This document shows, piece by piece, positions 8,940 to 18,746 of a DNA stretch of 47,634 nt. Under the pieces are notes generated by a model that ran no database searches, was not told where the DNA came from, and saw only the letters and a program-made list of their open reading frames with translations. Within the stretch, counting starts at the first letter, position 1. Each line of letters opens with the position of its first letter. The stretch is taken from positions 1 through 47,634 of the forward strand of contig CALGDE010000070.1 in NCBI GenBank assembly GCA_937883785.1, in the 5' to 3' direction. The translations under genes and the position numbers were made by a program. The stretch comes from an uncultured cyanobacterium. Its GTDB lineage: Bacteria > Cyanobacteriota > Cyanobacteriia > CACIAM-69d.

Positions 8940-10940
8940 GTGCCTCCCAAAACTGCTCCCTCTTCCCAATCATCTAATCAGTCCACCGTTCCCACCCGCG
9001 AGGAACTGGAGGCACGGCGGCGATCGCGACACCAAAAGCCAGAGCGTAAGTCCGAGTCGCCCTACTGGTGGACGGTTATTCAGAATGCGGGACGGGTTAC
9101 GGGGGGCACCCTGTTGACGGCGACATTGGTGGGCAGTGCCACTTTGGCAGGTGGATTGGTGGGGCTGGCGTTTAGTTTTCGTAATTTGCCTGATGTGCGG
9201 GTGCTTCAGGATTATTCCCCCAGTGAAACTAGCTATATTTACGACCTTAAGGGCAAGCTGCTAAGCAGTCTTCATGATGAGGCGAACCGGGAGGTGGTGG
9301 CCTTTGACAATATTTCGCCCCATTTAAAGCGGGCGGTGTTGGCGATCGAGGACAGCGCCTTTTACAGCCATCCCGGCGTTAATGTGGGCAGCGTACTGCG
9401 GGCGTCGGTGGTGAACCTGGAAAGTGGTGAAGCTCGGGAAGGGGGATCCACCATCACCATGCAGTTGGTGAAAAATCTGTTTTTGTCTCCCCAGCGCAAG
9501 CTAAGCCGAAAGGTGGCAGAGGCGGTGCTGTCGTTCCGGCTAGAGCAGATTTTTACCAAGGATCAAATCCTGGAAATGTACCTCAATCAGGTGTATTGGG
9601 GGCACAACAACTACGGCATTCAAACGGCAGCCCGCAGCTATTTCAACACCACGGCTGGGGAGCTGAGCCTAGCGGAGTCAGCATTTTTGGCGGGGTTGAT
9701 TCAAGCGCCGGAAGACTATAGCCCCTTTAATAACAACTACCCTCTGGCGAAGAAGCGCCAACTGCAGGTGCTGGGGCGGATGGAACAGTTGGGGTGGATT
9801 ACGCCGGAAGAGTCCGCGGCGGCAAAGGCGGAGCCCCTGTGGATCGCGGAAAATACGTCGTTCCAAAGGAGCAAGCTGCCCTACATTACCAATGCGGCTA
9901 TCCACGAATTGGAAAAGCGGTTTGGGCGCGATCGCCTGCTACGGGGAGGCATTCGAGTGCAGCTTACCGTGGATTCCAACTATCAGCGGATGGCGGAGAA
10001 CACGGTCAAAGAATCCTTCGCGCGACTGCGGCGGCAGGGGGCCCGCATTGACCAGATTGCTTTGGTGGCGGTGGATCCGCGCACCCATTTTGTGAAGGCG
10101 CTGGTGGGGGGCGTGGATTTTAGGCGCAGCCAGTTTAATCGGGCGGTGCAGGCTTTGCGGCAGCCGGGGTCATCTTTTAAGCCCTTTGTGTACTACGCCG
10201 CCTTTGCCAGCGGCAAATATACGCCCAATTCGGTGGTGCAGGATACCCCCGTTAGCTATCCCGATGGCGATCGCCAGTATCGCCCCAAGAACTACGGCGG
10301 CGGCTACTCGGGCAGCGTGTCCATTAAGCGGGCGATCGAGATATCTCTAAATATTCCAGCGGTGCGGCTAGGGCAGGAAGTGGGCCTCAATCGAGTGATT
10401 GAAATTGCGCGGGTGCTAGGTTTCCACAGTCCCCTGGAGCCGGTGATTTCGTTGCCCCTGGGATCTGAAGATGTGACGCCGCTGGAGATGGCGGGGGCTT
10501 TTGCCACCTTCGCAAGCGGGGGCTGGCATTCGGACACCACGTTGATTGTGCAGGTGACGGACAGCAGCGGTAAGCGACTGTTAGACAATACGCCAAAGCC
10601 GCGCCTGGTATTGGATCCGTGGGCGGTGGCGTCAGTGAATCAAACCTTAAAAGGCGTGATTCAGCAGGGGACAGCGCAGACGGCGAAGTTAGGGCGACCG
10701 GCGGCGGGTAAAACAGGAACCACTGATGCGGAGCGGGATGTGTGGTTTGTGGGGTATGTGCCCCAGCTTTCGGTGGCGGTGTGGGCTGGCAATGATAATT
10801 ACAGTCGTATTGGCACCGGAGCAACCGGGGGGAATTATGTGGCTCCCGTTTGGCGATCGTTTATGCAGCGGGCTTTGAAAGGGGTACCGCCCCAGGATTT
10901 TGCCCCTCCCGGCAATTTCCAGCGACCTACAGGTTTTTAA
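8940..10940 (+). CDS. class A penicillin-binding protein (bifunctional peptidoglycan synthase)
   Basis: It polymerises lipid II and cross-links peptidoglycan outside the plasma membrane. The 666-residue protein has a disordered basic N-terminus and one membrane anchor at about residues 55-80. The GT51 transglycosylase domain has the catalytic motif EDSAFYSHPG (Glu137) and GGSTITMQLVKNLFL. The transpeptidase domain has the SxxK motif SSFK (nucleophile Ser411, Lys414), the SxN motif SLN (469-471) and KTGT (591-594). All catalytic motifs are intact. The start is GTG 8940, but no clear ribosome binding site is present and a start slightly downstream cannot be excluded. It resembles the PBP1-type proteins of cyanobacteria, but which paralogue it is cannot be told here. 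Confidence 0.94.
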   Translation: MPPKTAPSSQSSNQSTVPTREELEARRRSRHQKPERKSESPYWWTVIQNAGRVTGGTLLTATLVGSATLAGGLVGLAFSFRNLPDVRVLQDYSPSETSYIYDLKGKLLSSLHDEANREVVAFDNISPHLKRAVLAIEDSAFYSHPGVNVGSVLRASVVNLESGEAREGGSTITMQLVKNLFLSPQRKLSRKVAEAVLSFRLEQIFTKDQILEMYLNQVYWGHNNYGIQTAARSYFNTTAGELSLAESAFLAGLIQAPEDYSPFNNNYPLAKKRQLQVLGRMEQLGWITPEESAAAKAEPLWIAENTSFQRSKLPYITNAAIHELEKRFGRDRLLRGGIRVQLTVDSNYQRMAENTVKESFARLRRQGARIDQIALVAVDPRTHFVKALVGGVDFRRSQFNRAVQALRQPGSSFKPFVYYAAFASGKYTPNSVVQDTPVSYPDGDRQYRPKNYGGGYSGSVSIKRAIEISLNIPAVRLGQEVGLNRVIEIARVLGFHSPLEPVISLPLGSEDVTPLEMAGAFATFASGGWHSDTTLIVQVTDSSGKRLLDNTPKPRLVLDPWAVASVNQTLKGVIQQGTAQTAKLGRPAAGKTGTTDAERDVWFVGYVPQLSVAVWAGNDNYSRIGTGATGGNYVAPVWRSFMQRALKGVPPQDFAPPGNFQRPTGF

Positions 10941-11037
10941 GGGCGCTAGGCTCACTCGAAGGGAAAATGGTGTAGGGAGAGTGGCAAGATCGGACGAAGG
11001 TAGTGGCAAAATCGGAAAAAATCAGGGCGGCGACGCT

Positions 11038-12354
11038 GTGCTAAACGGAGAGAGGCGGAATGGACAAGGGCGGAATGGCAAATTCCAATCGAGTTTGGAG
11101 ACGGGGCGCGGTGTACCGGTAAGTGGCGCAGGAAGCTCAGGAGAGCGCCAGCTTAGTATCTATTTGGACCACAGCGCTACGACCCCCATTTGTGCTGAGG
11201 CGATCGCCGCCATAAACGACGTATTCCAGAGTCAGTGGGGCAATCCATCTAGTACCCATCGCTGGGGGGAGCGATCAGCGCTGGCGCTGGAGATGGCGCG
11301 AATTCAGGTGGGGGCGTTAATTGGCGCGGACCCCACAGAGATTTTTTTTACCAGCGGCGGGACGGAAGCGGACAACTGGGCATTGTTGGGGGTGGCTCGC
11401 CAACATCAACAGCCCCAGCATTTGGTGATTTCGTCGGTGGAACATTCGGCGATCGCCAAAACGGCCGATTTCCTAGAAACCCAAGGGTGGACCGTAACCC
11501 GCCTACCGGTGGACCACGTCGGACGGGTTAGCCCGCAGGATCTATCTGCAGCGCTGCGTCCCAATACGGCGCTGGTGTCTATTATTCATGGACAGAGCGA
11601 GGTGGGAACCGTTCAGCCCATCGAGGCACTGGGAAAGATCGCCCACGCCGCCGGGGTGCTATTTCACGTGGACGCGGTGCAAACGGCGGGACGGATGCCT
11701 ATCGATTTACGCACCCTGCCGGTGGATTTGCTTTCTCTCTCCAGCCATAAGATTTACGGTCCCCAGGGCGCTGGAGCCCTGTACGTGCGTTCGGGGGTGG
11801 CCATTTCGTCACTGTTGCTTGGGGGCGGACAAGAAAGCAGGCTGCGGGCAGGCACCCAGGCGGTGGCGACGATCGCGGGGTTTGGGGCGGCGGCAGAGCG
11901 CATCGCCCAGGAGATGACCATCGAAACTAAGCGGTTAACGGGGCTTCGCGATCGTCTCTTTGTGGGATTAGCCACCAGTGGCGCCCTGCAGCCGACGGGG
12001 GACCCTGTCCATCGACTGCCCCACCACGCCAGTTTTTGCCTGGCTTTGGACGGCTGGAAAACTCTCAACACGCCCCCTAGCGGATGGGATTTGGTGCGCC
12101 AGCTCAATAGCGCCAGCATTGCCGTTAGCTCAGGCTCCGCGTGCAACAGTGGCACCTTGAGCCCCAGCCCGGTACTTTTGTCCATGGGATACCGCGAAAC
12201 AGAGGCGATCGGGGCGCTGCGGTTTTCCCTGGGGCGATCCACCCAAATGGTAGATATTGATTGGACGGTGAAAGTGGTAAACCAAGTGCTGAAGCGGTTG
12301 GGCTGCGAAACTGCCCCTGCCTTGGTGCATCCCGCCAGGTTAGTTAACCTTTAG
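11038..12354 (+). CDS. cysteine desulfurase (NifS/IscS-type, class V aminotransferase fold)
   Basis: This PLP enzyme removes sulfur from cysteine as an enzyme persulfide for Fe-S cluster and thiocofactor synthesis. The family body starts at IYLDHSATTP (about 11160). It contains the cofactor lysine in SLSSHKIYGPQGAGALYVR and the catalytic loop cysteine in SSGSACNSGTLSPSPVL. Where most relatives have a HxNNExG element, this protein reads HGQSEVGT. The reading frame is open far upstream, even into the preceding gene, and has no ATG at the body. GTG 11038 is a plausible start and TTG 11095 an alternative. Both add an unusual polar leader of 20-40 residues. It is on the same strand as the penicillin-binding protein gene, 97 bp after it. 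Confidence 0.88.
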   Translation: MLNGERRNGQGRNGKFQSSLETGRGVPVSGAGSSGERQLSIYLDHSATTPICAEAIAAINDVFQSQWGNPSSTHRWGERSALALEMARIQVGALIGADPTEIFFTSGGTEADNWALLGVARQHQQPQHLVISSVEHSAIAKTADFLETQGWTVTRLPVDHVGRVSPQDLSAALRPNTALVSIIHGQSEVGTVQPIEALGKIAHAAGVLFHVDAVQTAGRMPIDLRTLPVDLLSLSSHKIYGPQGAGALYVRSGVAISSLLLGGGQESRLRAGTQAVATIAGFGAAAERIAQEMTIETKRLTGLRDRLFVGLATSGALQPTGDPVHRLPHHASFCLALDGWKTLNTPPSGWDLVRQLNSASIAVSSGSACNSGTLSPSPVLLSMGYRETEAIGALRFSLGRSTQMVDIDWTVKVVNQVLKRLGCETAPALVHPARLVNL

Positions 12355-12421
12355 GTAGGGGGCACGACAAGGCGTCGAGCCCTGCCAATTCTCCTGTTCG
12401 TCGGCGTTAAGAGATTTAAGT

Positions 12422-15400
12422 TTGGATTCTGGGAAACGATATCGGCGGCGATCGCGCCTTTGGCTGTCCTGGGGGGCGGTGATTTTGGCGGCGATTTTGA
12501 TTGTTTTGGGATTGGATGGTGCACTCCACGCCCGGGCAGAAGGATGGTGGTTTGATTCCCTGGGCTACGGCGCCATATTTTGGGCGCGGTTTGGGTTCCA
12601 GGTGGCGCTGTTCACCACCATTGGCACTTTAAGTTGGCTATGGCTGTGGGGGAATTTAAATCTGGCGCTGGGACGCCTGCCGCGACGGGTTTCCCCCACG
12701 CCAGCACCTGGGCTACCGGAAAAATGGTGGGTGCGATCGCCTGAACTGGTCAATGGAGGCTCAAAATCGCCTCAAAATGTTGACGACGTTAAACTGCAGC
12801 TGAACGGCGCCCTGTCTTTTCGGGAAACCATCGCTATTGCTGTGGTGATAATTTTGGCGCTAGAACTCTTGGGACTGCACTATGGCACCGTAGCCTGGGA
12901 GTCTTTTAGAGGGGTTTTAAACGGCGACATCTCCGCGGCCACTCTGGGTGGGTTGTCCCTAGAATCAATTCCTGATCGATTTAGCCCGGAGTTCTTGGGG
13001 CGCCGCCTAGGGCAAATTGCCGGAGGAAGTCGTTGGCAGTGGTGGTTGGGGATGGCGATCATAGCGGGGGCAGCGCTGATGGTGCGCCCGGTGGCGGCGT
13101 TAATGGGGTTAGCCCTCGTGCAGTCTTTGAGCTTTGCCTGGATTTTGGGGCGCCAGTGGCCGGTGTGGCTTTTAGCCTCCTTCGGCGGCGACTTTAATCA
13201 GGCGGATCCCCTATTTGAGCTGGATATTGGCACCTATATTTTTTCCCTGCCCCTGTTGGATCTGTTGGATTTTTGGCTAATTGGGCTAATTGGGCTGGGG
13301 TTGCTGTCAGTGATTTTGGTGTATTTACTGGGGGCGCGCACTCTGGAGCGAGGGCGGTTCCCGGGGATGACCCTTATTCAGCAGCGCCACGGCTGTCGTT
13401 TGCTGGGGTTGCTGTTTATGGCGATCGCCGGCAGTCTTTGTTTAAGCTGCCTGGAGCTGGTGTATTCCCCCCGTGGCGTCACCTACGGAGCCAGCTTTAC
13501 GGATATTTGGGTGCAGTTCCCCGTAAATGCGTGCCTAGCGGTGCTAGCGGCAGTGCTGGGGGGCGGACTGTTGGGCTACGGTATCACCGGGCAGCGGCTT
13601 TCGGTGCTGATTACCCAAATGCCCCGGTCAAAGCGACGCCTGGTCGATGATTCCCCTCGCCCTAAGCATGTGGTGAGCGATCGCCGCCTGCCGATGAAAA
13701 CCATTTTGCTGGGGGTGGGCTTTTTTATGACCTTTTCGGCAATCACGGGGTTAGCTTTGCCCCAGGTGGTTAATGCCATTGTGGTGAAGCCCAACGAAAT
13801 TGAGCGAGAGCGATCGTACATCGCCCAAAATATTGCCTACACGCGCCAAGGGTTTGGGCTGGGGGATATTGACGTGCGCCAATTTGAGGTAGGAAATTTT
13901 GGCGATTCGGGCACCGCAGATGCCACCGTTTTGCAGGACAACGCCGCCACCATTGAAAATATTCGCCTATGGGACACTCGCCCCCTGCTGGCCACCAATC
14001 GACAACTGCAACAAATTCGCCCCTACTATCGCTTTGCCAGTGGCGATGTGGATCGCTACAAATTGCCCAACGTTGCCACCGGCGACACCAGCTCCCTGCA
14101 ACAGGTGATTCTCTCCCTGCGGGAAATCGACCCGGATTCGGTGCCGAGCCAAGCCCAAACCTGGGTCAACCGCCACCTTGCTTACACCCACGGCTATGGC
14201 TTTACCCTCAGCCCCGTTAACGCGGTGGACCCCAGCGGGCTGCCTAAATATTTCGTCAAAGACATTAGCACCGGCGCTGATATTTCCACCACCGGTGCCC
14301 TAACGGTGGACCCGCCGGAAATTCGCCAGACCATTCCCATTGATCGCCCGCGAATTTACTATGGCGAGCTAGCCAGCACCTACGTGATGGCCCCCTCCAG
14401 CGTGGACGAATTCGACTACCCCAGCGGCGACACCAATGCCTATAACCACTACGACGGTCGGGGCGGTGTTCTCCTCAGTAACTCCTGGCGACGGCTGGTG
14501 TTTGCCTGGACTTTGCGAGACTGGCAAATGCTATTCGCCCGCAACCTCACCCCCGAAACCAAAATGTTGGTGCACCGCCAAATTCGCCAGCGGGTGCGCA
14601 GAATTGCCCCATTCCTCCGCTACGATAGCGATCCCTATGGAGTCGTGGTGGATGTGGGCGATTCTCCAGGATATGTGAACCCAGAGGCGGGCAGATCCAA
14701 CCATTTATTTTGGATTATGGATGCCTACACCGTTAGCGATCGCTACCCCTACTCGGAGCCCAACGCCCAGGGGCTGAACTATATTCGCAACACCGTCAAG
14801 GTAATCGTTGACGCCTATGACGGCACCGTACGCTTTTACGTCGCTGACCCCACCGATCCCATTATCCAAACCTGGCAGCGCCTTTTCCCCAACCTGTTCC
14901 AGACCCTGGACGATATACCGGATGCCCTGCGCCGCCACCTCCGTTACGGCAATGATCTGCTGCGGATCCAATCAGAGTGCCTCCTGACCTACCACATTGA
15001 TAATCCCCAGGTGTTTTACAACCGGGAAGACGTGTGGGAAGTGCCGTCGGAGGTGTACGACAAAGAGAGCCAGCCCGTCGCTCCCTACTTCGCCATTTTG
15101 CGCCTGTCCGGCAGCCCCACCGCCGAATTTGTGCAGCTTTTACCCTTTAGCCCCGTTAGCCGCAATAACTTGGTGGCGTGGCTCGCGGCCCGATCTGATG
15201 GTGATAATTACGGCAAGCTGCTGCTGTATCAATTCCCGAAGGATGAGCAAATTTTCGGTGTGGAGCAGGTGGAGGCCCGCATCAACCAAACGCCGGAAAT
15301 TTCTGAGCAAATTTCCCTTTGGAATCGAGAGGGATCGCGGGCTATCCAAGGCAATTTATTGGTAATTCCGTTGGGAGACACGTTGCTTTATGTGGAACCC

Positions 15401-15526
15401 GTTTATTTAGAAGCGGTGGAGCAGGGCATTCCCACATTGGCACGGGTTATTGTGGTCCACGAAAATCAAATTGTGATGAAACCGTCCCTGGAAGAAGCGC
15501 TAAATGAAATTTTTCAAAGCGCTTGA
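12422..15526 (+). CDS. UPF0182 family membrane protein
   Basis: This 1034-residue protein belongs to the large UPF0182 family of uncharacterised integral membrane proteins common in cyanobacteria and actinobacteria. About seven hydrophobic helices occupy the first 460 residues, including segments near 20-45, 50-80, 135-160, 210-235 and 285-310. A large extracytoplasmic region follows. That region carries the family words 'RPRIYYGELASTYV', 'EFDYPSGDTNAYNHYDGRGG', 'MDAYTVSDRYPYSEP' and 'VKVIVDAYDGTVRFYV'. No enzymatic motif is recognised. The start used is TTG 12422 after a weak AAGAGA. It lies 67 bp downstream of the cysteine desulfurase on the same strand. Length and domain order look complete. 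Confidence 0.93.
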   Translation: MDSGKRYRRRSRLWLSWGAVILAAILIVLGLDGALHARAEGWWFDSLGYGAIFWARFGFQVALFTTIGTLSWLWLWGNLNLALGRLPRRVSPTPAPGLPEKWWVRSPELVNGGSKSPQNVDDVKLQLNGALSFRETIAIAVVIILALELLGLHYGTVAWESFRGVLNGDISAATLGGLSLESIPDRFSPEFLGRRLGQIAGGSRWQWWLGMAIIAGAALMVRPVAALMGLALVQSLSFAWILGRQWPVWLLASFGGDFNQADPLFELDIGTYIFSLPLLDLLDFWLIGLIGLGLLSVILVYLLGARTLERGRFPGMTLIQQRHGCRLLGLLFMAIAGSLCLSCLELVYSPRGVTYGASFTDIWVQFPVNACLAVLAAVLGGGLLGYGITGQRLSVLITQMPRSKRRLVDDSPRPKHVVSDRRLPMKTILLGVGFFMTFSAITGLALPQVVNAIVVKPNEIERERSYIAQNIAYTRQGFGLGDIDVRQFEVGNFGDSGTADATVLQDNAATIENIRLWDTRPLLATNRQLQQIRPYYRFASGDVDRYKLPNVATGDTSSLQQVILSLREIDPDSVPSQAQTWVNRHLAYTHGYGFTLSPVNAVDPSGLPKYFVKDISTGADISTTGALTVDPPEIRQTIPIDRPRIYYGELASTYVMAPSSVDEFDYPSGDTNAYNHYDGRGGVLLSNSWRRLVFAWTLRDWQMLFARNLTPETKMLVHRQIRQRVRRIAPFLRYDSDPYGVVVDVGDSPGYVNPEAGRSNHLFWIMDAYTVSDRYPYSEPNAQGLNYIRNTVKVIVDAYDGTVRFYVADPTDPIIQTWQRLFPNLFQTLDDIPDALRRHLRYGNDLLRIQSECLLTYHIDNPQVFYNREDVWEVPSEVYDKESQPVAPYFAILRLSGSPTAEFVQLLPFSPVSRNNLVAWLAARSDGDNYGKLLLYQFPKDEQIFGVEQVEARINQTPEISEQISLWNREGSRAIQGNLLVIPLGDTLLYVEPVYLEAVEQGIPTLARVIVVHENQIVMKPSLEEALNEIFQSA

Positions 15527-15592
15527 GCAATCAAAAGCGCTTGATCAACCAAACCTGTTGAGTTAAGGCGGATAACACGGTGAATAACGACG

Positions 15593-16651
15593 CTACTTGA
15601 AATGCTGGAAACCTTGGGACAGGGAAAGCTTGGCGATCGCCCTCCCCCCCTTCCTATCCAACAGTTTGACCCCCTCCCCCTCCACCGCCCGTCCCATCAC
15701 AAAATAGGAGCGACCATCATCCAACTGGTTCGTAAGCTGTTCAATTAGCGCCGCTGAGCCCCCTAAAACCAACTCAAAATCTTCGCCCCCATAGAGCATC
15801 CACTCACGCGCTTTATCGGGTCCCGCCCAATCCCTTAACCCTTCTGGCATCGGCAAGGAATCCATCCACAGTTCAACGCCACAGCCACTTGCCTGCGCCA
15901 GTTGCACCACCGCGTCCCCCAGCCCATCGCTACTGTCCATCCCCGCGATCGCCCGGTTGGCATTTCTCACCATGGGCAGCCAATCCAACCGGGGCTGGGG
16001 ATATTGATGGGCACGCACCCAAGCCCCTTGCAAAGCCCTCGACAGATTCGCCCCAGCTTCGGGATGTAGCAATAACTCTAAGCCCGCCCGTGATGCGCCG
16101 TGGACCCCCGTGGCGACCAGATAATCCCCCGGTTGCAGGGCTGATCGCTGAATTAGATGGGATCGCGGCGATCGCCCCAGCGCCGTAATAGAAAGGGTTG
16201 CCACCGGAGAACGGCATAGGTCACCGCCGATAATTGGGGCGCTATGGGCGTCGCCGCAGTCTTTCAGCCCCCGATAAAGCTCGTCAATCCAGCGCCACTG
16301 GGTATTCCCCGGCAATGCCAACCCCACCGTGAGTCCCACCGGCTCCGCGCCCATCGCCGCTAAATCTGACAGGTTCGCCGCTGCCCCTCGCCAGCCCACC
16401 GAATGCGGCGGGGTGGTGCGATCGCTAAAATGCACACCATCTACCAGCACATCCGTTGTCACCACTAAGTAATCGTCTGGATGGTTGTCAGATGCTGAGG
16501 GAGATTCTGGATGGCATAGGGAAGGCGATCGCCAGGGAATTGCCGCTCCATCGTCACCAATAACGTCCTGAGGGCAAAATTTTTGTAACCGTTTTAGCGT
16601 GGTTTGTTCCCCTAAATTAGCAAGGGTTTCATCTGGAGAACCGTCAGCCAT
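15593..16651 (-). CDS. thiL: thiamine-monophosphate kinase
   Basis: ThiL phosphorylates thiamine monophosphate to the active cofactor thiamine diphosphate using ATP. The 352-residue protein has the AIR-synthase-like fold signature. An N-terminal GDDGAAI is followed by VVTTDVLVDGVHF, the metal and phosphate-binding words WRGAAANLSDLAAMGAEP, then GGDLCRSP and the C-terminal MDSSDGLGDAVVQLAQ. A linker of about 15 residues rich in proline and serine (PSLCHPESPSASDNHPDD) after GAAI is longer than in E. coli ThiL. The start is ATG 16651. It faces the UPF0182 gene (convergent, 66 bp apart), and no other thiamine gene is nearby. Confidence 0.93.
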   Translation of the reverse strand: MADGSPDETLANLGEQTTLKRLQKFCPQDVIGDDGAAIPWRSPSLCHPESPSASDNHPDDYLVVTTDVLVDGVHFSDRTTPPHSVGWRGAAANLSDLAAMGAEPVGLTVGLALPGNTQWRWIDELYRGLKDCGDAHSAPIIGGDLCRSPVATLSITALGRSPRSHLIQRSALQPGDYLVATGVHGASRAGLELLLHPEAGANLSRALQGAWVRAHQYPQPRLDWLPMVRNANRAIAGMDSSDGLGDAVVQLAQASGCGVELWMDSLPMPEGLRDWAGPDKAREWMLYGGEDFELVLGGSAALIEQLTNQLDDGRSYFVMGRAVEGEGVKLLDRKGGRAIAKLSLSQGFQHFK

Positions 16652-16697
16652 ATTATTTCAGCCATACTATTAAGGGATTTCATCACTTAGAACTGGT

Positions 16698-17597
16698 TTA
16701 TCGAGCAGGAAAAACAAGGCGCGACAAGTTTTTGATAAAGTACTTACTATTCCAAATGCCACAATGTTGAAGTTCCAAGAAACTGGCATTTTCGGCAGAG
16801 GGTTTATACACCCGAAATGCTTTCATCAATCCTAAACTTGCAGCGCTTTCTAAAGGTCCAATAAATCGTGTGTCCATATCTAGAAAATATGACTTTTGGG
16901 ACCAGCTACGCATTTGCTCAGCATTGAGAAAAAAGCACCCTGAATGGGGATCTCCAGCCCGTTCGAAAGTGATCTTTCGGTTGAGAAATCGCCCCTCCAA
17001 CTGCTTTTGGTCCGTAAAACAATTGGCTAAACCGGGTGTTTTACCCAAAACCGCTTCAAAGTCCGGATCAATATATACTTTCTGTGCCAAAGGATTTTCC
17101 ATAATTTCAAATCGCATTGGCTGAAGAACGCAATGATTTCCCATTTGTTCTGTAAACCATTGAATCTTCCAGAAAAAATAAGGATCGCGAATAATTAAAT
17201 CGTCTTCAAGGTAACAATAATAGTCATATTCACCGAGGCGATCTGCCAGTACTTTATGACAGCCAAATCCTAACAGTTTAGGATCCTCAGATTTAATGGG
17301 AACATGGAAAAATAAATCGTTAAACTCCGTGTTTTCAGTTAACTTCTCCAACACATGGGAATCATCTGTGGTGCAAAGAAAAATATCGAGGGTTACCTGG
17401 GTCGATTCATTAGTGGGACGCAGCTCCATGTGATCGGTGTAGTAAAAATCAAATTGCTTTGACCCAAAGTGGGCGTGGAGATTTACTAGACAATTTGTCA
17501 GTGCTTTTACGCGAGAACTTCCATCGTCTCGCACGGAGCCATAGTGCCCTTTACCGTCAGGTTTAAAGAAATGGGGGATGGCGATCGCAACGCGCAT
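16698..17597 (-). CDS. glycosyltransferase-like hypothetical protein
   Basis: The family is not firmly recognised. The 299-residue protein begins MRVAIAIPHFF, and a central 'YYCYLEDDLIIRDPYFFWKI' segment looks like the metal-binding acidic loop of GT-A glycosyltransferases. This is followed by 'HSGCFFLNAEQM', the kind of acceptor-site strand seen in that fold. There is no signal peptide or membrane segment, so it should be cytosolic and could act on a lipid-linked or cell-surface glycan. The start is ATG 17597, overlapping a HIP1 site in the first codons (GCGATCGC). It stands alone, 46 bp from thiL on the same strand. Codon usage and base composition look more AT-rich than its neighbours, which might indicate transfer. 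The glycosyltransferase assignment is inference from the acidic motif. Confidence 0.6.
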   Translation of the reverse strand: MRVAIAIPHFFKPDGKGHYGSVRDDGSSRVKALTNCLVNLHAHFGSKQFDFYYTDHMELRPTNESTQVTLDIFLCTTDDSHVLEKLTENTEFNDLFFHVPIKSEDPKLLGFGCHKVLADRLGEYDYYCYLEDDLIIRDPYFFWKIQWFTEQMGNHCVLQPMRFEIMENPLAQKVYIDPDFEAVLGKTPGLANCFTDQKQLEGRFLNRKITFERAGDPHSGCFFLNAEQMRSWSQKSYFLDMDTRFIGPLESAASLGLMKAFRVYKPSAENASFLELQHCGIWNSKYFIKNLSRLVFPAR

Positions 17598-17861
17598 ATA
17601 ACACTCGTACTTAACAGCAAAAGGCGACTTTTAAAGCAGTCGAAACAAGGCTTTTAACGGAAAAATCCTACAGAACAATATCAGAGAATTGCCTTAAATT
17701 TCAGCTTTGGGAAGGCGCTGGGGATAGGTTTTTGCCACCGTCGATCTTGCATTGACGCGGCATCGACACTGCGCCATTGGAAACGATGGGGGGCGATACA
17801 ATACGTGAACGTGCAAAAGCAGCGCGAAAAAACGCGTGAGGAAAGAATAAATACGTTGACT

Positions 17862-18746
17862 ATGATCAAGAGACTTTTGGCGTGGACCTTTGCCACCCTG
17901 CTGACGCTCACAGGGGCCTTTGCGCTGCCGGCTTGGGCTGCGGATCTACCAACGGGAGAGTATGCCGTACAACAGGTGACCTACGATGACGGCGATGGTT
18001 CCTATGGGCTCATGGTTTTGAATACGCCCAAGGGGGCAGCGCCGTTTTTTAGCACCGATGATTTGCAAATGGCGCGGTTAACTGATGAGGCGATCGCGGA
18101 GGGCAAAACACCGTACCTAAGCCATGACGGCGAAAAGAACGTTTTATACCTAACGCCCGACTTCAAAATTGAGTATGTGCACAATGAAACGGAAACGGTG
18201 ACTGACCCCCAAACCGGTCAGCCCCAAACCATTGTGGTGCGCCAACAGTCCAGCTTTTGGCAGCCTTTTTCCGCAGTTTTGGCCGCGAACGCCGTGTCCA
18301 ATATGATGTTTGGTCCGCGATATTATGTGCCGCCCCTGTACAGCACGGGTGGGCTACGGGGCTACGGCGGCGTTGGACAGTCTTACACGGCGGCGGTGGG
18401 GAATTATAAAGAGCGCAACAATGCTCCTCCGGCGGCGGTGAAAAATCGTACTCAGCTCCGCACCTCCGGGAAAGTGGGGCGCGATCGCCAAAGTGCGAAG
18501 AAAGGCTCCCAAAAGGCAAAAGCGGCTTCCAAAAAGCAGCCCTTAAGCCAGCGGGTGCGACGACAGATGCAAAGCAATCGGTCCAGTGGCTCTGGGGTGG
18601 GCGGCAGCAATTTACGTAGCAGCAAGGGCGCCCGCTCCCAAACCCGCCAGCCGGTACGCAGCTTTGGCAGCAGCCGTTCCAGCGGACTCGGAGCCCGCAG
18701 CATGGCTCGTCCCCGCAGTTTTGGCGGTGGTCGCCGTCGCCGTTAG
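17862..18746 (+). CDS. exported protein with a basic, Arg/Ser/Gly-rich C-terminus
   Basis: No family is recognised. From ATG 17862 the protein has a clean signal peptide (KRLLAWTFATLLTLTGAF, cleavage predicted after LPAWA). The mature part has a small domain of about 110 residues with regular beta-like spacing (TGEYAVQQVTYDDGDGSYG, VLYLTPDFKIEYV). A hydrophobic/aromatic stretch follows (FWQPFSAVLAANAVSNMMFG). The last 110 residues are very basic and low-complexity, rich in R, S, K, G and Q, ending GGGRRRR. The frame is open to GTG 17805, but that would bury the signal peptide behind 19 charged residues. A strong hairpin terminator follows at 18840. The basic tail suggests binding to an acidic surface polymer or nucleic acid, which is inference. 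Confidence 0.8.
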   Translation: MIKRLLAWTFATLLTLTGAFALPAWAADLPTGEYAVQQVTYDDGDGSYGLMVLNTPKGAAPFFSTDDLQMARLTDEAIAEGKTPYLSHDGEKNVLYLTPDFKIEYVHNETETVTDPQTGQPQTIVVRQQSSFWQPFSAVLAANAVSNMMFGPRYYVPPLYSTGGLRGYGGVGQSYTAAVGNYKERNNAPPAAVKNRTQLRTSGKVGRDRQSAKKGSQKAKAASKKQPLSQRVRRQMQSNRSSGSGVGGSNLRSSKGARSQTRQPVRSFGSSRSSGLGARSMARPRSFGGGRRRR

